A stretch of 24,047 bases of DNA from an uncultured Collinsella sp. (GCA_902495945.1 CABUZD010000013.1:1-24047), one strand, 5' to 3'; shown: positions 7,622 to 15,769, counted from the stretch's first letter. Notes: generated by a model from the letters alone, not told the origin. Numbers and translations are program-made.

Positions 7622-9325
7622 TTAGCCCAGCAGGCTCAGGCCCACGGAGACAAACGCCAGAATAACGCCGACGATGGACTCGCCGCCGAGCAGGCCGCTG
7701 GCAACGACCAGGCCCTGTTTCTGGAAGGCGGCGTCCTTAGCAGCTCTCTCCTCGTCAGAAAGACCAGCGGTGGCGTCGCGGTGGGCGGACCACTTGTCGT
7801 AGGCGAGCTTGACGCAGGAGCCTAGGAAAGCCGTGAGCGACATATAGAACGGCAGGTACACGCCCAGGCCGATCATCATGGCCGGAATGCCGAGCCAGTA
7901 CATGACGATGCCGGCGATAAAGCCGCCTGCGAACCACGGCACGCTCGGGATGCCCGAGACCATGGTGGCGACGACGCTTGCCTGCGCGGCAACAAAGCTC
8001 TTGTCGGGCCCGAAGGCGTCCGGGCCATAGGCGGTGACGAGCGCGACCATGACGGCGGCGGCGACCAGGGCGCCCACGATGCCGCCGATGGCTTGACCGA
8101 TCCACTGCGCACGCGGGTTGGTGCCCAGCACGGCGCCAGCCTTAAAGTCGTTCATGACGTCGCCCGCAAGGCCGCACGCCACGGCTACGATGCCGGCGAT
8201 AAAGAACAGCTTGACCTGAGCGATCTGTGCAAAGGCAGCCACGATGAGCATAACGATGAGGCCAAAGATCTCCATGGGGTCGATGCCCGTCTGGCCGCAG
8301 CTCTGCGCGCTCATGATGGTGGTGACAAAGGTGAACAGCGTGACGATGACGGCCGGGACGGGACCGAGGTCGAGCGCGATGGCAACGATCACGGCGATGG
8401 CGGCGGTGCCCAGGCCGATGATGCCGGCGTCGAGCTTAAGCGAGCCCGAGATGAGCGATTGCTCGTCGGTGTCGGTGGAGCTGTCGGCGGCGAGGCCGCG
8501 GACGATACCGGCGACCTGCGGCAGGATGTCCTTGAGGACGACGGCGACGCCAAAGCCCATCATGAGGCCCATGCCCAGGGACTTGACGATACCCTGCGCG
8601 GTCACAACATCGAACAGGCCGGCAGCGGTGCCGCCGACGATGATGCCAAAATTGCCCAGCAGCGCGCCGGCAAACCAGAACGCGACGGGGGCGAAGCCCA
8701 CCAAAAAGCCGATGGACAGCAACATGGGCGAGTTGTAGATGGCAAAGGTCACGCCGGGGATGTTGAGCGTGCACAGCATGCTGGGCACCACGCCCAGGGC
8801 GTCGCGCAGCACGCTGTAGATGCCTGCGATGGCCATGGAGCCAAAGAGCTGCTTGCCGGTCTTGCCGCCGGCCTCGGTCGCGCGTAGGGTCTGAGCTGCG
8901 GCGTTGCCGGTGGGGAACTCAAGCGCGGCGTCCACGATAAAGTGACGGTGGATGAGCGCGGTGGCCAGCAGGCCCAGGATGGTGCCGGCGAGTGCCACGA
9001 TAAACATGTCGAGCCAGCTGATCTGGTCGGCATATCCCAGCATCCAGGCGCCCGGGATGGTAAACGCCAGGCCGCCGGCGACCATGGCGCCCGCGGACAT
9101 GATGGTGTGGGTGACGTTGGCCTCGTTGAGGCTGGCATTGCCCATGAGCTTAAGGAAGAACAGCGAGATGACGGCAGCGAAGACGATCGGCCAGGGGAGT
9201 GCGCCCATCTTGAGGGCGGTGTAGGCCGAGCTTGCCGTGATGATCACGCAGCCAAGGACGCCGATGACGACACCGCGCAGCGTGAGTTGCCCGCGCATCG
9301 AGGCGCGGTTCGAGGGATTGCTCAT
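7622..9325 (-). CDS. OPT-family oligopeptide / metal-chelate transporter
   Basis: The 567-residue product is hydrophobic almost throughout and matches the OPT superfamily of proton-coupled secondary transporters for short peptides or peptide- and siderophore-like metal chelates. Family-like features are the N-terminal segment TLRGVVIGVLGCVIITASSAYTA shortened here to its core GVVIGVLG, the NASLNEANVTHTIMSAG region (about residues 63-79), FPTGNAAAQTLRATEAG (about 137-153) and the C-terminal helices around GIPAMMIGLGVYLPFYMS. About 14 membrane segments are expected. It is a little shorter than many bacterial relatives (about 600-650). AAGGAG lies 7 bases before the ATG at 9325. It appears monocistronic, divergent from coaX, with its own terminator. 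Substrate is not deducible from sequence. Confidence 0.88.
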   Translation of the reverse strand: MSNPSNRASMRGQLTLRGVVIGVLGCVIITASSAYTALKMGALPWPIVFAAVISLFFLKLMGNASLNEANVTHTIMSAGAMVAGGLAFTIPGAWMLGYADQISWLDMFIVALAGTILGLLATALIHRHFIVDAALEFPTGNAAAQTLRATEAGGKTGKQLFGSMAIAGIYSVLRDALGVVPSMLCTLNIPGVTFAIYNSPMLLSIGFLVGFAPVAFWFAGALLGNFGIIVGGTAAGLFDVVTAQGIVKSLGMGLMMGFGVAVVLKDILPQVAGIVRGLAADSSTDTDEQSLISGSLKLDAGIIGLGTAAIAVIVAIALDLGPVPAVIVTLFTFVTTIMSAQSCGQTGIDPMEIFGLIVMLIVAAFAQIAQVKLFFIAGIVAVACGLAGDVMNDFKAGAVLGTNPRAQWIGQAIGGIVGALVAAAVMVALVTAYGPDAFGPDKSFVAAQASVVATMVSGIPSVPWFAGGFIAGIVMYWLGIPAMMIGLGVYLPFYMSLTAFLGSCVKLAYDKWSAHRDATAGLSDEERAAKDAAFQKQGLVVASGLLGGESIVGVILAFVSVGLSLLG

Positions 9326-9347
9326 ATAGAACTCCTTTGCGTATATC

Positions 9348-9382
9348 CGCTTCCCCCGGAAGCGCCGCTACGGATACGGCGC
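9348..9382 (-). promoter_or_regulatory. Two overlapping, mutually exclusive hairpins in the OPT leader
   Basis: CGCTTCC (9348-9354) pairs with GGAAGCG (9358-9364), and GCGCCG (9362-9367) pairs with CGGCGC (9377-9382). The two stems share 9362-9364, so both cannot form fully at once. They lie about 10-45 bases before the OPT ribosome site. No known riboswitch is recognised. Confidence 0.35.
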
Positions 9383-9451
9383 GGGAAGTCGGGTTACCAA
9401 GGGCCGCCGCGTGAGCTCGCGCGCGACCGCGCACCAGTATAGCCGCAAGCT

Positions 9452-9469
9452 AGTCATTTTGGGATGACT
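9452..9469. promoter_or_regulatory. Inverted repeat in the OPT / coaX divergent region
   Basis: AGTCAT (9452-9457) and ATGACT (9464-9469) flank TTTGGG. It lies 16 bases before a TATACT (9485-9490) that could be the coaX -10 box, though no good -35 is seen. Candidate operator only. Confidence 0.3.
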
Positions 9470-9517
9470 GGTTTAGGTAGGCGATATACTGCTGGGCAGA
9501 CGAAAGGAGCGCCGACG

Positions 9518-10369
9518 ATGCTTAATGGGTGCGCATATATATTGACGGTCGACGTGGGCAACACGTTCATTCGCTTTGGCCTGTTTGCCGAGGATTCGGC
9601 CGCGGCACAGGAATGCCCGCTTGCGACGTGCGAGATCACCACGCCGTCGAGCATCACAGCAGACGAGGCGCGCATGCGTCTCGTGCAGGTCATGGCCGCA
9701 CTGGCGGCCGATGCGGGCATGCCGGGTGCGCTTGTGCCCGCGGCTGCTGTGCTGAGCTGCGTGGTCCCGGCGCTCGAGCGCCCGTGGAAGGCGGCACTTT
9801 CCCGTACCTGCACGGGGCGCGTGCTCACGGTGGGGCCGGGCCTCAAGACCGGCATACCCGTGCACTACGATGACCCGGCCGAGATCGGTCCCGACCGCAT
9901 CGCCGACGCCGTGGCTGCCCGCGCCGTCTACGGCTCGCCGTGCATTGTGATCGACCTAGGCACCACAACCAATATCGAGGTCATCGACGCGCACGGTACC
10001 TTTGTCGGCGGCGTTATCGCGCCGGGCCTGGCCCTCGGCGCCCGCTCGCTTTCGGCGGCAGCAGCGCGCCTACCCCAGGTTGAGCCCTCGGCGCCAACGC
10101 ACGTTATCGGCCGCAACACGCGCGAGGCCATGCGTTCGGGTGTGGTTTTGGGCGAGGTGGCACGCATCGACGGCATGCTCGACATGGTGCTTGCCGAGAT
10201 GCGTGCGACTAAGGCCGCGGGGGAGGGCGATGTGCCCATCGTCATTACCGGCGACGATGCCGAGGCGCTTGCGGCCCTTGTCGGCCATAGCCTGACGGTC
10301 GACGATGCGCTGACGTTGCGGGGTCTCGCCGAGCTCTACCACATTAACCAAAAGCCCCGCCGCGCGTAG
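9518..10369 (+). CDS. coaX: Type III pantothenate kinase
   Basis: The 283-residue product matches type III pantothenate kinase, which phosphorylates pantothenate in the first step of coenzyme A synthesis; family members need a monovalent cation and resist feedback by CoA. It has the ASKHA-fold phosphate motif DVGNT (residues 12-16), GPDRIADAVAA from 124 with the expected catalytic Asp126, and IDLGTTTNIEVID followed by FVGGVIAPG, all typical of CoaX. ATG 9518 was chosen over an in-frame ATG 54 bases upstream because AAAGGAG lies just before it and homology begins a few residues later. It is about 25 residues longer than common family members, mostly through loops. The next gene, for dCMP deaminase, follows after 83 bases. 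Confidence 0.93.
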   Translation: MLNGCAYILTVDVGNTFIRFGLFAEDSAAAQECPLATCEITTPSSITADEARMRLVQVMAALAADAGMPGALVPAAAVLSCVVPALERPWKAALSRTCTGRVLTVGPGLKTGIPVHYDDPAEIGPDRIADAVAARAVYGSPCIVIDLGTTTNIEVIDAHGTFVGGVIAPGLALGARSLSAAAARLPQVEPSAPTHVIGRNTREAMRSGVVLGEVARIDGMLDMVLAEMRATKAAGEGDVPIVITGDDAEALAALVGHSLTVDDALTLRGLAELYHINQKPRRA

Positions 10370-10452
10370 CGATGGGGGCGATGGGACAAAAACGTCTCCA
10401 CCTTCCACCTGCTACAATGGGTCAAACTATTGCGATTTCGGAGGTGTCTGCC

Positions 10453-10977
10453 ATGTCGGACGATCTTCATCAAACCGCGTCGGGCAAGCGCCGCGACGTT
10501 ATTAGCTGGGATGAGTTCTTTATGAGCGTGGCCATCGCCGCGCAGCGCCGCAGCAAGGACCCCAACACGCAGGTGGGTGCGTGCATCGCCAACACCAACC
10601 ACCGCATCCTTTCGGTGGGCTACAACGGTACGCCCTCGGCGCTCAACGATGACTTTTTCCCGTGGGGTACGAGCGACGACCCGCTGCAGGACAAGCACAA
10701 CTACGTGGTCCATGCCGAGGCCAACGCCGTGCTCAACTACCGTGGCTCGCTTAAGGACCTCGAGGGTTCCACGGTCTACGTCACGCTGTTCCCGTGCCAC
10801 GACTGCGCCAAGATTTTGGCTCAGGTGGGCGTGGGCGAGGTCGTCTATCTGGACAACAAGTACGCCGACACCGATGACGGCCGTATCAGCCGCCGCATTC
10901 TCGACTCCTGTGGCATCAGCTACCGCCAGGTCATCGTCGATGTCCAGATTGGTACCGGGGGACAGGCTCAGCAGTAG
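10453..10977 (+). CDS. dCMP deaminase family protein
   Basis: The 174-residue product has the zinc-dependent cytidine/deoxycytidylate deaminase fold. Zinc ligands and the proton shuttle are in HAEAN (His87, Glu89) and PCHDC (Cys115, Cys118). The segments SKDPNTQVGACI and GYNGTPSALNDD are typical of deoxycytidylate deaminases (ComEB-like), which convert dCMP to dUMP for thymidylate synthesis. ATG 10453 was chosen because GGAGGTG lies at 10440-10446 with 6-base spacing; an in-frame ATG at 10372 would add a non-conserved 27-residue tail. TACAAT at 10413-10418 could be a -10 box, but no -35 partner is clear. The last ten residues (GTGGQAQQ end) are probably disordered. A cytoplasmic soluble enzyme. 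Confidence 0.9.
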   Translation: MSDDLHQTASGKRRDVISWDEFFMSVAIAAQRRSKDPNTQVGACIANTNHRILSVGYNGTPSALNDDFFPWGTSDDPLQDKHNYVVHAEANAVLNYRGSLKDLEGSTVYVTLFPCHDCAKILAQVGVGEVVYLDNKYADTDDGRISRRILDSCGISYRQVIVDVQIGTGGQAQQ

Positions 10978-10987
10978 CGCGTGCCAA

Positions 10988-10999
10988 CGCCAGCTGGCG
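10988..10999. repeat. Perfect 12-bp palindrome after the dCMP deaminase gene
   Basis: CGCCAGCTGGCG lies 11 bases after the stop. There is no T run behind it. It could be a weak RNA hairpin or protein-binding site; nothing more can be said. Confidence 0.25.
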
Positions 11000-11147
11000 G
11001 CAAAACAGCCAAAAGAGCCCCGTCCCAAATTGACTACTCGTGAAAGTCGCGTCTGCGCGCATGGACGGCTCGTGAGCGGGTACATGGCTGTAGTAACATA
11101 GCTTCTGTCCGCGGGCGTGCCCGCGTTATTGTGAGAAAGGAGCCCCT

Positions 11148-11426
11148 GTGGCTGTTAACGAAGAGCTGCTTAAGAAGGTTCTTGAAGAGATTCGCCCCAA
11201 CCTGCAGGCCGACGGCGGCGATATGGAGTATGTGGGCGTCGACGACGAGGGTGTCGTCAAGCTGGAGCTGCAGGGCGCTTGCGCCGGCTGCCCCATGAGC
11301 TCGCTGACCCTGTCCATGGGCATTGAGCGTATCCTGAAGGAGCATGTGCCCGGCGTTACCCGCGTTGAGCAGGTCAATGCTTCCGGCGAGGCCGAGGACC
11401 TGTACGACGAGTACGCGCCGTTCTAA
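11148..11426 (+). CDS. NifU C-terminal-domain Fe-S cluster protein
   Basis: The 92-residue product is a stand-alone NifU C-terminal (Nfu-type) domain. Its CxxC motif CAGC (Cys45, Cys48), preceded by PNLQADGGDMEYVGV and followed by PMSSLTLSMGIERILKE, is the conserved site through which Nfu dimers bind and pass on a 4Fe-4S cluster. It starts at GTG 11148 behind GAAAGGAG. The upstream 170 bases hold a short hairpin (GCGGGC / GCCCGC around 11112-11124) and TAACAT at 11094-11099 as a possible -10 box with a weak -35. The large activase-type gene at the window start belongs to a cluster-dependent family, but a link is not shown by the sequence. Confidence 0.9.
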   Translation: MAVNEELLKKVLEEIRPNLQADGGDMEYVGVDDEGVVKLELQGACAGCPMSSLTLSMGIERILKEHVPGVTRVEQVNASGEAEDLYDEYAPF

Positions 11427-11535
11427 GATGCGAAAGCTGCGGACGGCATACTCCGCATAGACGTTACGCCCAAATATGCGGCTGCGAGCGCAAGGCCCGC
11501 GGCCGCATTTGTATGTAGGGAGTAGGAGGGTCGAT

Positions 11536-12357
11536 ATGCTCAACGACCTCTACCATATGCTTGATCCCGTCGCCATCTCGGCGGGGCCCATCACCATCTA
11601 CTGGTACGGCTTGGCCTATGTGGTCGGAGCTCTGCTTACGGCGGTCGTCATGTACCGCACGCAGCGCCGTTGGGGTTTTGACATTACGGTCGACGACCTG
11701 ACGAGTGTCGTGGTCGGCGTGGTCTTTGGCCTCATTATCGGTGCGCGCCTGTTTTACGTCGTCTTTTACGGCGACGGCTACTACTGGGCGCATCCGCTCG
11801 AGATCTTTGCCACCAACGAGGGCGGCATGAGCTTCCATGGCGGTTTGGTGGGCGGCATTATCGGCGGCATCATTGTGTGCCGCATGTATAAGCTCGATGC
11901 ATGGACTTTGGCAGACCTTGCCGTCATAGGCGCGCCGCTGGCCTTGTGCCTGGGCCGTTGTGCCAACTTTGTCAATGGTGAGCTGTGGGGCAAGCCGACC
12001 GATCTGCCCTGGGGCGTGGTCTTCGGTGGCACCGCGGGCGATATGCCGCGTCACCCCTCCCAGCTCTACGAGGCATTTCTTGAGGGCATCGTGCTCTTTT
12101 GCATTCTGCAGGTGCTCAGCCGCAAAAAGCCGCTACTGCCCCAAGGCACGTTTATGGGCGTGTTTGTGATGGGTTACGGCATCGTCCGCTTCCTCATTGA
12201 GTTTGTGCGCGTGCCCGATGCGCAGCTGGGCTATCTGCTGGGCGGCGTCATCACCATGGGTCAGCTGTTGAGTCTGCCACTCGTGATTGCGGGCCTGGCG
12301 CTCATCATCTTTGCTCGTCGCCGCAACCAGCCCCAGCGCATCTACCTCGACGCCTAG
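11536..12357 (+). CDS. lgt: Prolipoprotein diacylglyceryl transferase
   Basis: The 273-residue polytopic membrane protein matches Lgt, which transfers diacylglycerol from phosphatidylglycerol to the lipobox cysteine of prolipoproteins. The signature GRCANFVNGELWG (140-152) contains Arg141, Asn144 and Glu149, the counterparts of essential E. coli residues Arg143, Asn146 and Glu151. His101 in FHGG, Tyr24 in YWYGL and HPSQLYEA (173-180) are also conserved. ATG 11536 follows GGAGG with good spacing; an open stretch 60 bases upstream reads as non-coding and includes a hairpin (about 11470-11513). About seven membrane helices are expected. Lgt acts on every lipoprotein of the cell and is not specific to its neighbours. 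Confidence 0.95.
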   Translation: MLNDLYHMLDPVAISAGPITIYWYGLAYVVGALLTAVVMYRTQRRWGFDITVDDLTSVVVGVVFGLIIGARLFYVVFYGDGYYWAHPLEIFATNEGGMSFHGGLVGGIIGGIIVCRMYKLDAWTLADLAVIGAPLALCLGRCANFVNGELWGKPTDLPWGVVFGGTAGDMPRHPSQLYEAFLEGIVLFCILQVLSRKKPLLPQGTFMGVFVMGYGIVRFLIEFVRVPDAQLGYLLGGVITMGQLLSLPLVIAGLALIIFARRRNQPQRIYLDA

Positions 12358-12363
12358 CCATCA

Positions 12364-12404
12364 CGAACCACTACAAAGGGGACAGGCACCTTTGTGGTGG
12401 TTTG
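12364..12404 (+). repeat. Long hairpin with a GGACAGG loop after lgt
   Basis: A 14-bp stem with one G-T pair (12366-12379 with 12389-12402), extendable by two more pairs, has the loop GGACAGGCA. It begins 6 bases after the lgt stop. No strong T run follows. The octamer GGGACAGG also occurs in the repeat elements at 12424-12482 and 17297-17355. Confidence 0.5.
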
Positions 12405-12423
12405 CTGGGCAACGATGACAGAA

Positions 12424-12482
12424 CAGTAACGTTTCCCCAGATAAAATCTGCCAAAATAAACCTGTCCCTTTTTGGCAGGTTT
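12424..12482 (-). repeat. Intergenic repeat element, copy A
   Basis: Read on the minus strand, this stretch matches 17297-17355 at roughly 49 of 57 positions by hand alignment, with the core CCAAAAAGGGACAGGTTT shared exactly. It can fold by AAACCTG (12458-12464) with CAGGTTT (12476-12482), or alternatively TGCCAAAA (12449-12456) with TTTTGGCA (12470-12477). It ends 20 bases before the start of the next gene. Confidence 0.65.
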
Positions 12483-12502
12483 CTAGAAAGGCTCTTTGGA
12501 CT

Positions 12503-14686
12503 GTGAAGGATTCCGATCTCTCCACAACGGCTGCGCGCGACGCTGCCCGCATCGTCTGGTTTAAGCGCTACCCTGCCAAGCAGACGCTCATTGCATTTTT
12601 GCTCGCGCTGTTGGCGACCACGGCGTTTTCCATCGATCCCGCCCCGGTGTCGAGCAACGCAGTCTTGGCGATTGACCCCAAAGCCTCGGGCATGCTGTAC
12701 GTGTGCTACGAGGTGCTCCTCTCGTTTGCCGGCCATACCGACGCGGTCATGCTGCTTGCACTTGCCTGCCTGCTCACCTTGCCGTTTCGCTATGTGTTCT
12801 TTGGCCGTGGCGACACCTGGCGTCCATCGGTCATTCTGCCGTCGCTGTTCTTTGCCATCTGCATGGTGTTTGGCCGCAGCTACGATCTCACCGACTCGGC
12901 CGAGATCGTCCTTGGCGACAAAGCTCGCATCATCTGCGCCTGGATTGGCGGTGCGGGCTGGATGCTCCTGGCGATCGTTGCCTTCTACCTTGCCTTTGAG
13001 TGTCTAGATTGGCTGAGCTCTCGGCGCATTCCGTTTTCGGAAGCGCACTTTGGCCGCGTATGGCGTGTGACTCACGCCGTGCTCTCGGTCCATCCCTTTG
13101 CCGGGCCCTTCCTGGTGCTTATGATCGCCTGGGCGCCCACGCTCGTCGCTTCGCTGCCTGGCCTTTTTATGGGAGATACGGGCGCGCAGATTCGCCAGTG
13201 GTTCAACTATCCCAACGGCACGAGCGACTACCTGCGCCTGCTCAATCCCAATGTGTTGCTCAACGGGCATCACCCCGTGGTGCACACGGCTATCATCGGT
13301 TCGTGCGTCCAGCTGGGGCTTTCACTGTTCAACAGCGCCAACGCAGGTCTTGCCATCTACACCTGTGCTCAGTTCGTCATCACGGCCGCCTGCATGGCCT
13401 ATTCCATTTCATCGCTGCGTAAACTGGGCGTGAGCCTGCCGGTTCGCGGTGCGATCCTGCTGTTCTTTGCGTTTATGCCGATGTTCTCTAACTACGCGGC
13501 GTTGCTCACCAAAGACGTGCTCTTTGCCGATGCGTTTTTGGTGCTGCTGGTACAGACCGTCAAGCTCGTGGCATGCGGCCTGCCCCATCGCGATGCCAAT
13601 GCCGAGCGCGCGGGCGAACAGAGGCCCGTGCTCTTTGCACGCCATGACTGGCTGCTGCTCGCTCTGGGCGCCATGGGTTCCACGTTTCTGCGCAACGGCG
13701 GCCTGGTGTTTCCCCTGGCGGCATGCGTAATCGCGGCGGCGTTTTGCGCATGGGACGCGCATGTGGCCCATCGTGCAGCCAAGCAGGCTGGTGCTGCGCC
13801 TTCGGGCGCCATCCCGCGTTTCCGCTGGGTGGGAGTTCTTGCGGTGCTTGCACTCTGTCTTGCCTCTAATATGTACTTCACCAAGGTCTTTATGCCGGCG
13901 CACGACATCACGCCTGGTTCCAAGCGCGAAATCCTCTCGATTCCGTTCCAGCAGACGGCTCGTTTCGTCCAAAAGCACGACGGCCTCAACTCGGGCGTCA
14001 ACCCCACGGTTAAGGAGGACGGCACCATCGTGGAGGCTCCTTGCGACGGCTTGGTGACCGACGAAGAGCGTGCCGTGATCGACCGTGTGCTCAAGTACGA
14101 GAATCTGGGCCGCCGTTACAACCCGGATAAGTCGGACGCCGTCAAAAATTGCTTCAACGAGTACGCCTCGCAGGAGGACATCAAGGCCTATTTTGAGGTG
14201 TGGGCCCAGATGTTCAAAAAAGATCCCGAGTGCTATATCTCGGCGCTCATCAATAACTACTACGGCTACTTTTATCCGAGTGCCCGCGATGCGTGGGTCT
14301 ACAGCACGGCGCGCAGCGCCGAGATTATGGCAAAGCCCGATAACCTCAAGTACTTCGACTTCCATCCGGCCGATAGCAAGGTCGTGCGCTGGTGTGACCA
14401 CCTGATCAACCTGTATCGCGTGGCAGTACAACGCATCCCGTTTATCTCGCTCACCATGAGCTCGGCCACCTATGTGTGGATCATGATCGCCGTGGTGGTC
14501 TACCTACTGCGTCGTCATTCATGGCGTGCGCTGGCGATCTGGGTGCCGCTGTTGGGCGTGCTCGCCGTGTGCCTGATTGGCCCGTGCAACGGCTCGACTT
14601 ACATGCGCTACCTGTATCCGGTCATCGCCTGCATGCCCTTCGCCATCGGCGCCACCGTCACCCGCAGCGACTTCCTCTGGTTCTAA
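12503..14686 (+). CDS. Large polytopic membrane protein, GT-C-like (DUF6020-type)
   Basis: The 727-residue product has a short basic N-terminus and about 13 hydrophobic segments up to residue 480, a hydrophilic domain at about 490-640 and two or three final helices. It resembles the DUF6020-type membrane proteins and more loosely GT-C glycosyltransferases acting on lipid-linked sugars: an acidic motif MGDTGAQIRQWFNYPNG with Asp225 sits in a loop after an early helix, followed by NGHHPVVHT (from Asn254) and LLTKDVLFAD. These are plausible catalytic-loop residues, but no reaction is proven. GTG 12503 is used; its ribosome site is weak (AGAAAGG about 12 bases away), and the promoter region is taken up by repeat copy A. 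A cell-envelope polysaccharide or teichoic-acid role is an inference only. Confidence 0.65.
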   Translation: MKDSDLSTTAARDAARIVWFKRYPAKQTLIAFLLALLATTAFSIDPAPVSSNAVLAIDPKASGMLYVCYEVLLSFAGHTDAVMLLALACLLTLPFRYVFFGRGDTWRPSVILPSLFFAICMVFGRSYDLTDSAEIVLGDKARIICAWIGGAGWMLLAIVAFYLAFECLDWLSSRRIPFSEAHFGRVWRVTHAVLSVHPFAGPFLVLMIAWAPTLVASLPGLFMGDTGAQIRQWFNYPNGTSDYLRLLNPNVLLNGHHPVVHTAIIGSCVQLGLSLFNSANAGLAIYTCAQFVITAACMAYSISSLRKLGVSLPVRGAILLFFAFMPMFSNYAALLTKDVLFADAFLVLLVQTVKLVACGLPHRDANAERAGEQRPVLFARHDWLLLALGAMGSTFLRNGGLVFPLAACVIAAAFCAWDAHVAHRAAKQAGAAPSGAIPRFRWVGVLAVLALCLASNMYFTKVFMPAHDITPGSKREILSIPFQQTARFVQKHDGLNSGVNPTVKEDGTIVEAPCDGLVTDEERAVIDRVLKYENLGRRYNPDKSDAVKNCFNEYASQEDIKAYFEVWAQMFKKDPECYISALINNYYGYFYPSARDAWVYSTARSAEIMAKPDNLKYFDFHPADSKVVRWCDHLINLYRVAVQRIPFISLTMSSATYVWIMIAVVVYLLRRHSWRALAIWVPLLGVLAVCLIGPCNGSTYMRYLYPVIACMPFAIGATVTRSDFLWF

Positions 14687-14687
14687 C

Positions 14688-14720
14688 TTGGTGCATTGAG
14701 GTCAGGTTTCTTTGCACCAA
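14688..14720 (+). other. Hairpin behind the large membrane protein gene
   Basis: TTGGTGCA (14688-14695) and TGCACCAA (14713-14720) form an 8-bp stem with a 17-base loop right after the stop. The absence of a T run makes termination uncertain. The remaining 130 bases up to 14850 are the leader and promoter region of the yebC-type gene, where no clear promoter was identified. Confidence 0.35.
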
Positions 14721-14850
14721 AGGGGCCATCATCACGGCGCCTTCATTTTGGGGTTTATCTCGCAGGCCAGTAGGTATATCATAACGACGTTTGTTTATAT
14801 TGCCCGAGCATCTGCGCTGGGCTTTAGGTCGAAACCGATAGGAGACACGT

Positions 14851-15657
14851 ATGTCCGGACACTCTAAGTGGGCCACAACCAAGCATCGTAAGGGCGCGCA
14901 GGACGCCAAGCGTTCCGCCCTCTTCTCCAAGCTCAGCCGCAACATCACCGTTGCTGCCCGTCTCGGCGGTGACCCGCTGCCCGAGAACAACGCCAGCCTC
15001 GCCGCTGCCGTTGCCAAGGCCAAGGCTCAGTCCATGCCTAAGGACAAGATCAAGTCCGCTATCGACAAGGCTTTTGGTTCGGGTGCTGACGCCGCCGTCT
15101 ACGAGAACATCGTGTACGAGGGCTACGGTCCCGCCGGTGTCGCCGTCTACGTCGACTGCCTGACCGACAATCGCAACCGTACCGCCGCCGATGTCCGTTC
15201 CGCCTTCTCCCACGCTGGTGGCAACCTGGGCACCTCCGGCTCCGTCGCCTTCCAGTTTGAGCGTAAGGGCCAGATTGTCGTCGCCAAGGAGATCCTGGAC
15301 GAGAACGCCAAGAAGGAGACCATGATCGCCAACGGTGCTGCCGGTGACGAGGATGAGTTCATGATGGCCATCGCCGAGGCCGGTGGCGAGGACTACGAGG
15401 ACGCCGGCGAGGAGTGGATCGTCTGGACTACTGCCAACGAGGTCATGGCTGTCTCCAAGGCGCTCGAGGAGCAGGGCGTCCAAGTCAAGGGCTCCGAGAC
15501 CACCATGGTCCCGACCACCCCGACCGAGGTCTCCGGCGCCGATGCCAAGAAGGTTCAGCGCCTCATCGACCGTCTTGAGGAGCTCGACGACGTCCAGGAT
15601 GTTTACAGCACCATGGACATGACCGACGAGGTCATCGCTGCCCTCGAGGAGGAGTAG
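14851..15657 (+). CDS. YebC/TACO1 family protein
   Basis: The 268-residue product has the hallmark N-terminus MSGHSKWATTKHRKGAQDAK and the central segments MPKDKIKSAIDKAFG and YEGYGPAGVAVYVDCLTDNR of the YebC/PmpR/TACO1 family. These proteins were first annotated as transcription regulators. Newer work on bacterial YebC and mitochondrial TACO1 points to ribosome binding and relief of stalling at proline stretches. It is about 20 residues longer than E. coli YebC, with an acidic loop near EDYEDAGEEW. TAGGAG lies 8 bases before the ATG. It is not followed by ruvC/ruvA/ruvB here, unlike in many bacteria. A hairpin (15663-15680) and a full terminator follow. Confidence 0.93.
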   Translation: MSGHSKWATTKHRKGAQDAKRSALFSKLSRNITVAARLGGDPLPENNASLAAAVAKAKAQSMPKDKIKSAIDKAFGSGADAAVYENIVYEGYGPAGVAVYVDCLTDNRNRTAADVRSAFSHAGGNLGTSGSVAFQFERKGQIVVAKEILDENAKKETMIANGAAGDEDEFMMAIAEAGGEDYEDAGEEWIVWTTANEVMAVSKALEEQGVQVKGSETTMVPTTPTEVSGADAKKVQRLIDRLEELDDVQDVYSTMDMTDEVIAALEEE

Positions 15658-15726
15658 CGCCCGCACGGGTTAAGCCGTGCATATCTGGGCATAATGAAGC
15701 GAGCATGCAAGCCTCGTGGAATAGAT

Positions 15727-15769
15727 GAGCCGGATCCGCGTGCGTAGAGCACCGGACCCGGCTCTTTTA
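15727..15769 (+). terminator. Terminator after the YebC-type gene, with a consensus -10 box at its end
   Basis: GAGCCGGATCCG (15727-15738) pairs with 15753-15764 with one mismatch and is followed by TTTT. The T run continues into TATAAT (15768-15773), a perfect -10 box 50 bases before the amaP start. The matching -35 position (about 15745-15750, tagagc) is poor, so the promoter is tentative. Confidence 0.75.

Noticed and set aside
8093..8887. Plus-strand open frame rich in Asp, His and Gly opposite the OPT gene
   Set aside because: Its composition is the complement of hydrophobic transporter codons, and there is no family match or ribosome site.
9326..9463. Known riboswitch or T-box in the OPT leader
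   Set aside because: No conserved riboswitch core or T-box sequence was recognised; only simple hairpins are visible.
11464..12054. Minus-strand open frame opposite lgt
   Set aside because: Lgt signature motifs are on the plus strand; the minus frame has no recognisable features.
12364..12482. Insertion-sequence remnant between lgt and the next gene
   Set aside because: No transposase fragment, terminal inverted repeats or target duplication were seen; a short dispersed repeat fits better.
14824..15666. 280-codon minus-strand open frame opposite the YebC-type gene
   Set aside because: The plus-strand YebC product is unmistakable; the minus frame is a shadow of biased codon use.
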